This document shows positions 1-5,528 of a DNA stretch of 7,404 bases, piece by piece. The notes under the pieces are model-generated. The model was not told the DNA's origin and searched no databases. It was given only the letters and a program-made list of their open reading frames with translations. This DNA is from Ruminococcus flavefaciens. GTDB lineage: Bacteria > Bacillota > Clostridia > Oscillospirales > Ruminococcaceae. The stretch is taken from assembly GCA_002350065.1 (NCBI GenBank), contig DEDQ01000082.1, positions 454-7,857 on the forward strand. The letters are read 5' to 3'. The translations under genes and the position numbers were made by a program. Positions within the stretch are counted from its first letter, which is position 1; the number at the start of each line of letters is the position of its first letter.

Positions 1-74
1 CTGCCCGCGAGCATACCTGCCGCAACAGCCATAGACGAGACTGCGGCGGTGAATTTTGTGAGAGTTTTATTCAT
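1..74 (-). CDS. N-terminus of an exported protein (partial)
   Basis: Only the first 24 codons are in the window; the rest lies beyond the left edge. The start is the ATG at 72-74, preceded by a good ribosome binding site (AAGGGGG, complement of 81-87) six bases upstream. The peptide begins MNKTLTKFTAAVSSMAVAAG and continues MLAG: two lysines near the start, then a hydrophobic Ala/Val/Met stretch, which is the n- and h-region of a Sec signal peptide. The product is therefore probably secreted or surface-attached. Nothing of the mature protein is visible, so no function can be given. A SigA-type promoter at 131-159 drives it alone. Confidence 0.75.
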   Translation of the reverse strand, partial: MNKTLTKFTAAVSSMAVAAGMLAG

Positions 75-130
75 GATTATCCCCCTTAGAATAATATTGA
101 AAGTATTACGAACGAGTTTATTACATTAAT

Positions 131-159
131 ATAATAACATATGATTCATCATTTGGCAA
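131..159 (-). promoter_or_regulatory. SigA-type promoter of the exported-protein gene
   Basis: On the minus strand, -35 TTGCCA (complement of 154-159), a 17-bp spacer, and -10 TATTAT (complement of 131-136) with a TG one base upstream (extended -10). Transcription should start near 124, giving a leader of about 50 nt. Three short A-tracts lie just upstream of the -35 box (164-190). Confidence 0.75.
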
Positions 160-163
160 TGAC

Positions 164-190
164 TTTTTGTATCATTTTGAATGCATTTTT
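164..190 (-). promoter_or_regulatory. phased A-tracts, possible UP element
   Basis: Read on the minus strand there are three A-runs: five at 186-190, four at 175-178 and five at 164-168. Their centres are about 11 bp apart and fall near -64, -52 and -42 relative to the predicted start of the promoter at 131-159. A-rich blocks in these positions fit an UP element contacted by the RNA polymerase alpha subunit, or intrinsically bent DNA. This is inference from spacing only. Confidence 0.35.
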
Positions 191-263
191 GTGCATACTT
201 ACTCGAAAGAGGGGATAGTTCACAAATCTGATGTGCAGAATAATCTTCTGAGGATATGATTTT

Positions 264-1367
264 TTATGAGTTCTCCGGCGGGAAATAATAATCAAGCAGG
301 AGATTTACCATGCGTGAGTAGCTGGAGATGCCGTCCTCGACGCCGTTGAGCTTCATACTCGTATCAGAAGCTGATTCCGAAACAGAGCTGACGGTCTCAG
401 TCGAAAAGACCTCCTTTTCCTTGTTTTCCTCCCAGTAGTTGTCGGGCAGGAATCGGAACCAGTCGTTGAACACCTGAGGAGAGATTTTCTCGGTGATTTC
501 AAATCCAGACTGGACGTTGTTGCCGTATATCTGGTTATGTACGTATTCAAGAGCTTCGAGACAGCCGCTGTAGCGTACTTCAGCGTTGTCGCTGCCCTGA
601 GTTGCAACGAACGAGATGAAATTTGCCTCGTCCTCCTGCATAAAGCCTTTGAGGTGGGCATATTCGTGACATATTACTTCCGGTTGGCACTCGGGTACCA
701 TATCGGCGTTGTAGTTTGCCTCCATAGAGAACGGGAAGTACATACCCGCGGTGCCTGTCTGGCTCATGAAATACGAGAATAATATCGGCTTTGGACGGGG
801 ATAATAGCCCTTGAGCTGGGGATAGTCGGCGGAGGCTTTTTTCATGGCTTTGCGGCATTCCTTGGTGGCGTCGATAGTGAGAGTGAAGCGGTCGTTTTCG
901 TCGCGCGGAACTTCAGCTGCAAGCTCGTTTGCCTCGTCGATTAGCATGGAGTAGAGCTGTTTGAGCTGTTCATTGTCGTGCTCTGAGCCTGAGAAATACC
1001 GCTCCGAGAAGCGTGTACAGCCGTAGAGCGAGAAGCAGTTGAACGACTGTGTCACAGCAACAAACGCGAGTATCCATACAGCCGCAGTCAGCGAAAAAGA
1101 AGCGACTTTTTTACGTTTTTTCTTTGCGAAGATGAGCAGTATTATCATCACCGGTATGCCGATGACGAACAGCAGCAGTGCGGCGACGATGAGTATCTCT
1201 CCGAGCGAGAAGGGGAGAAGTCCGCTGATGAAGGCGTACGGAGTTGACAAATACGGGAAAATATGCGCTGCATAGAAGTCGGCAAAGCTCTTTGAAAGTC
1301 TTCCGGCAGCGGTGAGTATCGCTGAAACACCGATGAGTATCAGCGGGATAAGATATCTTTTTTTCAT
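264..1367 (-). CDS. membrane protein with HExxH metallopeptidase-like motif (DUF3810 type)
   Basis: A 367-residue protein. Hydrophobic stretches at about 5-22, 55-80 and 89-107 suggest three N-terminal membrane segments; the second and third are separated by a very basic loop, AKKKRKKV. The soluble part carries HEYAH at 234-238 followed by QEDEAN at 244-249, so H234, H238 and E247 could bind zinc with E235 as catalytic acid, the pattern of gluzincin-type peptidases and of the DUF3810 family. No substrate is known to me. The start is the ATG at 1365-1367, eight bases after GAGG; an upstream in-frame ATG at 1430 is rejected because it would put the promoter inside the gene. The C-terminal region (about 320-340) is rich in Ser, Glu and Thr. 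The gene is transcribed alone from the promoter at 1402-1430. No clear terminator follows. Family assignment is from motif memory. Confidence 0.8.
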   Translation of the reverse strand: MKKRYLIPLILIGVSAILTAAGRLSKSFADFYAAHIFPYLSTPYAFISGLLPFSLGEILIVAALLLFVIGIPVMIILLIFAKKKRKKVASFSLTAAVWILAFVAVTQSFNCFSLYGCTRFSERYFSGSEHDNEQLKQLYSMLIDEANELAAEVPRDENDRFTLTIDATKECRKAMKKASADYPQLKGYYPRPKPILFSYFMSQTGTAGMYFPFSMEANYNADMVPECQPEVICHEYAHLKGFMQEDEANFISFVATQGSDNAEVRYSGCLEALEYVHNQIYGNNVQSGFEITEKISPQVFNDWFRFLPDNYWEENKEKEVFSTETVSSVSESASDTSMKLNGVEDGISSYSRMVNLLLDYYFPPENS

Positions 1368-1401
1368 TGTAGTTACCTCAGAAGATAATATTTTTACTAA
1401 T

Positions 1402-1430
1402 ATTATATATTGAAAAGCCGCCGGTGTCAA
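1402..1430 (-). promoter_or_regulatory. consensus SigA promoter of the DUF3810-type gene
   Basis: Exact consensus on the minus strand: -35 TTGACA (complement of 1425-1430), 17-bp spacer, -10 TATAAT (complement of 1402-1407). The predicted start is near 1395, giving a leader of about 28 nt. The -35 box is the loop of the terminator hairpin of the upstream acetyltransferase gene, and the spacer contains the hairpin's distal arm and T-run. Confidence 0.85.
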
Positions 1431-1443
1431 TACTGCCGGCGGC
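1417..1443 (-). terminator. intrinsic terminator of the tetR-GNAT operon
   Basis: A perfect 8-bp GC-only inverted repeat: GCCGCCGG on the plus strand at 1417-1424 and CCGGCGGC at 1436-1443, with an 11-base loop. On the minus strand it begins a few bases after the acetyltransferase stop codon and is followed by TTTT. The stem is strong but the T-run short, so termination may be partial and some readthrough into the DUF3810-type gene is possible. Confidence 0.7.
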
Positions 1444-1449
1444 GGAAAA

Positions 1450-1911
1450 TTATGCTTTTTCGTAGTCGATAATAGTCATGCGTTCGTTTATGACCTCAGT
1501 TTTGCCGGTGCGTCGATAGCCCATTTTCTCGTAGAGGTGACAATTACCGGCTTCCTGAAGAATGGTATCGAGCTGCCAGTGCGAGCCGCCGTGTATCTCT
1601 TCGACTGCGCGGATAGCAGCCTGAGCGAGACCCTTTCCGCGGTATTCCTTCATTATGAACAGTGGCGAAATGCGTTTGCGGCTGCCGTCATGCATATCAA
1701 CAACGCGGATAGCTCCGACCTTCACACCGTCGTTTATGATGAAATAGTAGTAAGTCGAGGGCTGGTCAAGACGTATTTTTACGCGTTCGAGAGTTTCATT
1801 TGCGGGATTTGTATCATGATCCTGATAGCGTTCGAGCAATTCCGCGAAAGCCGCGACCTGCATTTTCCAAAGCTCTTCCGCATCGTTGTTTTTTATCCTG
1901 ATGAGTTCCAT
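1450..1911 (-). CDS. GNAT family N-acetyltransferase
   Basis: A 153-residue protein of usual single-domain GNAT length. The acetyl-CoA binding motif A is clear: a beta strand (ISPLFIM, 81-87) followed by EYRGKGLAQA (89-98), in which R91-G92-K93-G94-L95-A96 forms the pyrophosphate-binding loop. The second half of the fold shows CHLYEKMGYRRTGKT (124-138), the usual motif B region. It should transfer an acetyl group from acetyl-CoA to an amine; the substrate cannot be read from the sequence. The ATG at 1911 is preceded by GGAG at 1917-1920, which directly abuts the stop codon of the TetR gene upstream. The two genes are therefore very likely co-transcribed and perhaps translationally coupled, and this enzyme is probably under the same control as the regulator. 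Confidence 0.88.
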   Translation of the reverse strand: MELIRIKNNDAEELWKMQVAAFAELLERYQDHDTNPANETLERVKIRLDQPSTYYYFIINDGVKVGAIRVVDMHDGSRKRISPLFIMKEYRGKGLAQAAIRAVEEIHGGSHWQLDTILQEAGNCHLYEKMGYRRTGKTEVINERMTIIDYEKA

Positions 1912-1920
1912 TATATCTCC

Positions 1921-2475
1921 TTAGTTGTAATCGTGCATGAAATAGAGACCGCCAAACAGCTTGAACATGAGCTTTTCGAGGTAGTCCTCATCAGCTTTGC
2001 AGCCGTTAAGCACGTAATTCTTGGCAATGCTGTTCATGCCGCTCGCGATAAAATCGACGAGGTAAATGCGGCTTTCACCGGTAACGTCGCCGAAGAAGTG
2101 CTCGCATTCCATGAATGCTTTATACTGCACATCGTAGAGAAAGTGCATCATCTCATTTTTCACGAGCAGCTCGAGCAGATGCCGGTTTTTGACGATGTAG
2201 GAGCTGTAATTGCGGCAGAAGAGATGAAAGCTTGCCGAGCGGCATATGCTGCTGTTGTCCTCGGGAGTGAAGCAGAAGCTGCTTTGCAGCGTGTATACGA
2301 TAACATTTTCCTTTGTGCCGAATAGCGAGTAGAAGGTCTGTCTCGAGACTTCAGCTTCGCGGCAGAGGTCGCTCACGCTTATCTCGGCGAAGGATTCGGT
2401 TTCGAGAAGGCGCAGGATAGCGTCGCCTATGAGTTTTTGGGAAAGAAGAGCAGTTTTGTTGCTGCCTTTATACAT
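1921..2475 (-). CDS. TetR/AcrR family transcriptional regulator
   Basis: A 184-residue protein, typical TetR length. The N-terminal DNA-binding domain has the family pattern: helix 1 at about 10-25 (LLSQKLIGDAILRLLE), then ISVSDLCREAEVSRQTFYSLF (32-52) as the helix-turn-helix, followed by the conserved T-K-E at 54-56. The C-terminal half is helical and ends with a segment like many TetR_C_8-type regulators (IASGMNSIAKNYVLNGCK, 143-160). It has six cysteines (C38, C68, C78, C87, C124, C159), a high number that would allow redox sensing, though this is speculation. Start: the ATG at 2475 lies ten bases after AGGAGG (2486-2491), slightly long; a TTG two codons earlier is a possible alternative. 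Longer starts would run into the promoter. It heads a two-gene operon with the acetyltransferase and is divergent from the DUF1858 gene. The operator-like repeats at 2516-2571 suggest it represses itself and its neighbour. Confidence 0.88.
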   Translation of the reverse strand: MYKGSNKTALLSQKLIGDAILRLLETESFAEISVSDLCREAEVSRQTFYSLFGTKENVIVYTLQSSFCFTPEDNSSICRSASFHLFCRNYSSYIVKNRHLLELLVKNEMMHFLYDVQYKAFMECEHFFGDVTGESRIYLVDFIASGMNSIAKNYVLNGCKADEDYLEKLMFKLFGGLYFMHDYN

Positions 2476-2507
2476 TGACAAACCGCCTCCTTTTGTAAAA
2501 GTTTGTC
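2476..2507 (-). promoter_or_regulatory. inverted repeat flanking the tetR ribosome binding site
   Basis: On the minus strand GACAAAC (complement of 2501-2507) and GTTTGTC (complement of 2477-2483) form a perfect 7-bp stem around a 17-base loop that contains the AGGAGG of tetR. In RNA the hairpin would expose the Shine-Dalgarno in the loop and bring it closer to the ATG. As DNA the arms resemble half-sites of the TGACA operator motif. The function is uncertain. Confidence 0.3.
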
Positions 2508-2515
2508 GATTTCCA

Positions 2516-2544
2516 TTGACAAATGTCAGTGTTGATGATATTAT
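2516..2544 (+). promoter_or_regulatory. rightward promoter toward the DUF1858 gene
   Basis: -35 TTGACA at 2516-2521, a 17-bp spacer, -10 TATTAT at 2539-2544 with TG at 2536-2537 (extended -10). The predicted start is near 2551, giving a leader of about 75 nt before the ATG at 2626. It overlaps the leftward promoter by two bases at the -10 boxes. Confidence 0.75.
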
Positions 2545-2571
2545 TATAACAGCAACTTGGACAAATGTCAA
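2543..2571 (-). promoter_or_regulatory. leftward consensus SigA promoter of tetR-GNAT
   Basis: Exact consensus on the minus strand: -35 TTGACA (complement of 2566-2571), 17-bp spacer, -10 TATAAT (complement of 2543-2548) with an upstream TG (extended -10). The start is predicted near 2536, giving a leader of about 60 nt. One operator-like repeat overlaps the -35 region and the other lies at about +9 to +20, a usual layout for autorepression. Confidence 0.85.
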
Positions 2572-2625
2572 GTTGTATATTTAAATTTATCTCCATGCAC
2601 GGAGACGATACGGAGGAATTCTAAA

Positions 2626-2829
2626 ATGGCAGATAAGGTAACAAAGGATACAAAGATCGGCGAGCTTCTCATGATAAATGCTGACGTAGCACCGATACTT
2701 CTTAGCATCGGAATGCACTGTCTCGGATGTCCTGCTTCACAGAACGAGACTATCGAAGAGGCTGCTGCTGTTCACGGCGTAAACGCAGATGAGCTCGTAG
2801 CTGCTCTCAACGAGAAGATAAACGGCTAA
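2626..2829 (+). CDS. DUF1858 small redox-disulfide protein
   Basis: A 67-residue protein with the features of the DUF1858 family, also described as the hybrid cluster protein-associated redox disulfide domain: an N-terminal KDTKIGELL segment, the centre GMHCLGCPASQNETIEEAA (29-47) with C32 and C35 forming a CxxC pair, and a final helix HGVNADELVAALNE (50-63). Known members are found fused or near to hybrid cluster protein and other redox enzymes; the exact biochemical role is unclear. No such partner is in this window. The start is the ATG at 2626, nine bases after GGAGG at 2612-2616; an in-frame ATG at 2557 is rejected because it lies in the promoter-operator and has no ribosome binding site. 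It is transcribed divergently from tetR and ends at a strong terminator. Confidence 0.85.
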   Translation: MADKVTKDTKIGELLMINADVAPILLSIGMHCLGCPASQNETIEEAAAVHGVNADELVAALNEKING

Positions 2830-2837
2830 GATAAGCG

Positions 2838-2869
2838 AAAAACCGGAGCTTAAAGCTCCGGTTTTTTTT
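2838..2869. terminator. bidirectional intrinsic terminator between convergent genes
   Basis: A perfect 12-bp stem, 2838-2849 with 2855-2866 (core ACCGGAGC/GCTCCGGT), with a 5-base loop. On the plus strand it is followed by a T-run to 2869 and ends the DUF1858 transcript. On the minus strand the five A's at its base read as TTTTT, ending the CotH-domain gene. The stop codon of that gene (2868-2870) overlaps the T-run. Confidence 0.93.
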
Positions 2870-5528
2870 ATTTTGTAAGCATTTTTCTGAGTTCAACGAG
2901 GTCGAACGTATCAATAACGCCGTCTTTGATGATATCGGCATTTGCGATAGTGACTTTCTTGCCGAGGAGGTACTGATTCAGCAGTACGAGGTCGGCAACG
3001 TTGACCTGCGTATCGCCGTTGAAGTCGCCGTCAATGACGTTTGAAGCTCCGCCGGAATAAACAGCCTTTATTGTGACGTCGCCCGTTGCCTTGAAGGTGA
3101 TAGTCGGCGAGGTCTTACTGCCGGAAGTGAGCTCTGCACCGGTTATTTCCCAGTGGTCGAAGGAAGCTCCCTCATTCGGCTGAGCGGTAGCAGTCATGTC
3201 GTAATCGGAGTGGTACTTGCCGCTCCACTTGTTCTCCTTGAGTGTGAGAGTGTTGAGCTTGACACTGCCGGAGCTGATGTCGTTCTGAACGGTAACAGTG
3301 TTTGTGGTGCTCTTGAGCGAGCAGGCATTGCGCATAGTGCTCTCAGCGGTTGAGTAGCGGTTCTTGTAGAAGCTCATAACGGTGTTATACTCGGATTCGA
3401 GCTTCTGCTTGCCGTCTGAATTTGACGGATAGCGGTCATATGTATCGAGTATCTGCTGCGAGTAGAGGTTCTTGAACTTGTCTATCTCGGCAGTTGTCTT
3501 TTCGGTATCGAAGTTGTAGTTGGCGATATCCATGTATGTACGGGCAAATTCAAGAGCGAATTTCTCGTCCTTGAGGAGCTTTGTGAATGCGGCGCTGAGG
3601 TCGTCGTCCCTGTTCTGAGCGATACGCTGGAAGCAGTTTGCATTTGCGGAGTTGTTCTGGCTTCCGTAGAGACCCTGTCCGCTCTCTGTATCGAAGAGGA
3701 ACATACGCCATTTTCCGTCGGAGTAGGGATTTGTCTCGTCTATGGCATTCGAGCGCCATGCAGCAACGTTGTTCTGTGGCCAGTCGGAATTGGACCAGTA
3801 TATCTCAGCCGAGAAGTAGTCCATAAAGCTCTGTACATCGACCTTCTGAGCGAACTGCTCATATGTGATGCTGCCGTTCGCAACGCCCTGAATGAGGCTG
3901 TTCCAGTCCTGAAGGTCCTGTTCGGAGCCTTCCTCGGCTTCGCCATTCTTGATGATAGCAACGTCGCTCTTCTTTATGCCGTAGTGGGTGTTGATATAAT
4001 CGTCGCTCACTTTTTCGGTTATCTGGTAGATTCCCCAGAATTCGCCGTCGATGAAGAGCATACACTCGCTCATTCCCTGAGTTGCGAAAGCGCGGTCAGC
4101 AACGAGCTGCTGGTTAACGGAATCGCGGAAGTAGAAGTTTCCGCAGTCATTTCCGCCGTTTCTGATGACGATATTCTCGAATTTCTTGATAGTCTTGCCG
4201 TTTTTAGCCTTGGTAGCAGTGCCGTCGAAGAAGTCGTATTCGAGCTCGGGCTTACCGTAGTCCTGACGGGCATAGAGTGTGAAGCTCTTCTGAGCCTGAT
4301 TGCGGCTTGCAGCTCCCTTGATGCGGATACCTACATTCTGCTGAACGACGGAGGTTCCGTTGTCGAACATTTCGATATTGGCAACGCGCTCCCATTCTCT
4401 GCCCTTCTGGGTGTAGTTTGCAGGAGTTTTCCACGGCTCCATGAAATTGAAGCCGCCGCCGGGATTCCAGTCGCCCCAGCCGGGGATCTGCCAGCCGCCG
4501 CCGGGACCTCCGGGCTGCTGTTCGCCGGGCTGCTGAGTAGAGCCTGTAGCCTCGTCGTATTTCTTACCCTTTACGTAGATGCCTTTTTCGTAGTCGAAGA
4601 GGTTATCGGGGTCGGTTACCATTGAAACGACTTTCATATTCTTATAATAGCCGGAAGCAGTCTTTCCGACGAAGTATGTCTTGGTGACGGGTTCGCTCAC
4701 TCTGCCCTGACTGTCAACAGCTACAGCGCGGACGATAGCCGCCTTGTCGACAGTTATTCTCGGAGCAGTAACAGCACTCGCGCTGATATCAGTTCTTGCG
4801 CTGAGCTTGTTCTCGGTATTGCTCATATCGGTGATATTGATAGGAGCGGTGTATTTCTCTGATTCAGTTGTGGGGTCAGAGCCGTCGGTAGTGTAGTATA
4901 CAGTTGTGCCGGTGGGAGCGTTTATAGTAAGTGAGAAGCCGCTGTCGTAGAAGCCGCTCTCCTTTGAAAATTCAGGAAGCTTTACAGCGTTCGAGCCCTC
5001 GGGAGCAGTATTTGCCGCACCGGGAGTGCATGAAAGCGTGTAGAAGTTGTCAGCGCCGTCGGGGTATCTTCCGTAGGAAGTATCAGAGGCAAGAGCGCCG
5101 AAGGTGATAGTATCCACAACATTTCCGGAAGCGTCGCTGAGGGTGAGAGTCTCGCCGCTTGCGGACATACCGAATGGCGCGATAGCAGAGTTATTGAGAG
5201 CTGCATCGCTGTCGCAGTAGAGGACGAAGCTGCCCTTTGCAGGGATAACAGTTCCGGAGGGGAAGATAAAGCGGAAGGGCTTGGTCTCCTTGTCTGTGAG
5301 ACCGTATCCGCTGATATCCACGGGAGCTGAGGAGCTGTTGTACAGCTCTACCCAATCGTAGAAATTGCCGTCGCTGGCGGGCTTGGTAGTATTCTTGGGG
5401 CAGACCTCGTTGATAGTGACGGACGAGCCTGCTGCGGAAGCAGTTGAGGGAGCAAGTCCTGCTGAGGCGAGGAGCGTTGTGAGGCAGAGAATGCCTGCTG
5501 CTGTGCGTTTGAGTGGTAATTTTTTCAT
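2868..5528 (-). CDS. secreted lamin-tail / CotH-kinase / dockerin protein
   Basis: An 886-residue exported protein, probably cellulosome-attached. In order: signal peptide (1 to about 33, MKKLPLKRTA then a hydrophobic core and ASA-type cleavage site); lamin-tail domain (about 36-146, with TINEVCP and YDWVELYN); chitobiase/hexosaminidase C-terminal-like beta domain (about 185-287, VYYTTDGSDPT); CotH kinase domain (about 297-625); InlB-like beta repeat (about 744-826, SFDHWEITG); and type I dockerin (833-886). CotH-type signatures are KGAASR (404-409) with K414, IDGEFWGIYQITEKV (493-507), D582 and N587 in NSDWPQNN, and D613-T-E615 in LFDTESGQG. D582 and N587 have the spacing of a kinase catalytic loop, and D613 may bind metal. 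A Gly/Pro/Trp-rich insert occupies 327-368. The dockerin's first calcium loop is complete (D835, N837, D839, N843, D846); the second lacks the usual Asn at its third position (I867). The ATG at 5528 follows AGGAGG by eight bases. CotH proteins of spore coats phosphorylate coat proteins; here a secreted partner is more likely. Confidence 0.9.
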   Translation of the reverse strand: MKKLPLKRTAAGILCLTTLLASAGLAPSTASAAGSSVTINEVCPKNTTKPASDGNFYDWVELYNSSSAPVDISGYGLTDKETKPFRFIFPSGTVIPAKGSFVLYCDSDAALNNSAIAPFGMSASGETLTLSDASGNVVDTITFGALASDTSYGRYPDGADNFYTLSCTPGAANTAPEGSNAVKLPEFSKESGFYDSGFSLTINAPTGTTVYYTTDGSDPTTESEKYTAPINITDMSNTENKLSARTDISASAVTAPRITVDKAAIVRAVAVDSQGRVSEPVTKTYFVGKTASGYYKNMKVVSMVTDPDNLFDYEKGIYVKGKKYDEATGSTQQPGEQQPGGPGGGWQIPGWGDWNPGGGFNFMEPWKTPANYTQKGREWERVANIEMFDNGTSVVQQNVGIRIKGAASRNQAQKSFTLYARQDYGKPELEYDFFDGTATKAKNGKTIKKFENIVIRNGGNDCGNFYFRDSVNQQLVADRAFATQGMSECMLFIDGEFWGIYQITEKVSDDYINTHYGIKKSDVAIIKNGEAEEGSEQDLQDWNSLIQGVANGSITYEQFAQKVDVQSFMDYFSAEIYWSNSDWPQNNVAAWRSNAIDETNPYSDGKWRMFLFDTESGQGLYGSQNNSANANCFQRIAQNRDDDLSAAFTKLLKDEKFALEFARTYMDIANYNFDTEKTTAEIDKFKNLYSQQILDTYDRYPSNSDGKQKLESEYNTVMSFYKNRYSTAESTMRNACSLKSTTNTVTVQNDISSGSVKLNTLTLKENKWSGKYHSDYDMTATAQPNEGASFDHWEITGAELTSGSKTSPTITFKATGDVTIKAVYSGGASNVIDGDFNGDTQVNVADLVLLNQYLLGKKVTIANADIIKDGVIDTFDLVELRKMLTK

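Larger units (their letters stand above)
2516..2571. promoter_or_regulatory. 56-bp symmetric promoter-operator between tetR and DUF1858
   Basis: The region is an imperfect palindrome centred between 2543 and 2544; 20 of 28 positions match between the left arm and the reverse complement of the right arm. Each arm starts with TTGACA-nn-TGTC, then shares GTTG, TG and TAT. The core GACAAATGTC occurs twice in the same orientation, at 2518-2527 and 2560-2569, 42 bp apart (about four helical turns). The right copy also lies within CAACTTG (2553-2559) and CAAGTTG (2569-2575). The core TGACA-nn-TGTCA is itself a short palindrome, as expected for a dimeric repressor, and covers both -35 boxes. Binding by the adjacent TetR protein is inferred. 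Confidence 0.65.

Noticed and set aside
181..196. Inverted repeat ATGCA/TGCAT as a separate operator.
   Set aside because: Only 5 bp per arm in AT-rich DNA, probably chance or part of the A-tract pattern.
236..250. Hairpin CAGAA/TTCTG as terminator of the DUF3810-type gene.
   Set aside because: The stem is only 5 bp and no T-run follows on the minus strand.
1368..1430. Longer N-terminus for the DUF3810-type protein.
   Set aside because: It would overlap the exact-consensus promoter; the ATG at 1367 has a proper ribosome binding site and starts a normal membrane segment.
1537..2325. A 262-codon open frame on the plus strand, antisense to the GNAT and TetR genes.
   Set aside because: It lies wholly opposite two well-recognised genes, shows no family motif, and has no ribosome binding site or promoter. 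It is a codon-bias shadow.
2476..2571. Longer N-terminus for the TetR protein starting at 2571.
   Set aside because: It would include the -10 box and the ribosome binding site as coding sequence, and the added residues do not fit the family.
2557..2625. Upstream in-frame start for the DUF1858 protein.
   Set aside because: The extra codons fall in the promoter-operator region, have no ribosome binding site and precede a good GGAGG site for the ATG at 2626.
3984..4625. A 213-codon open frame on the plus strand inside the CotH-domain gene.
   Set aside because: It is antisense to conserved CotH residues, has no recognisable domain and no start signals.
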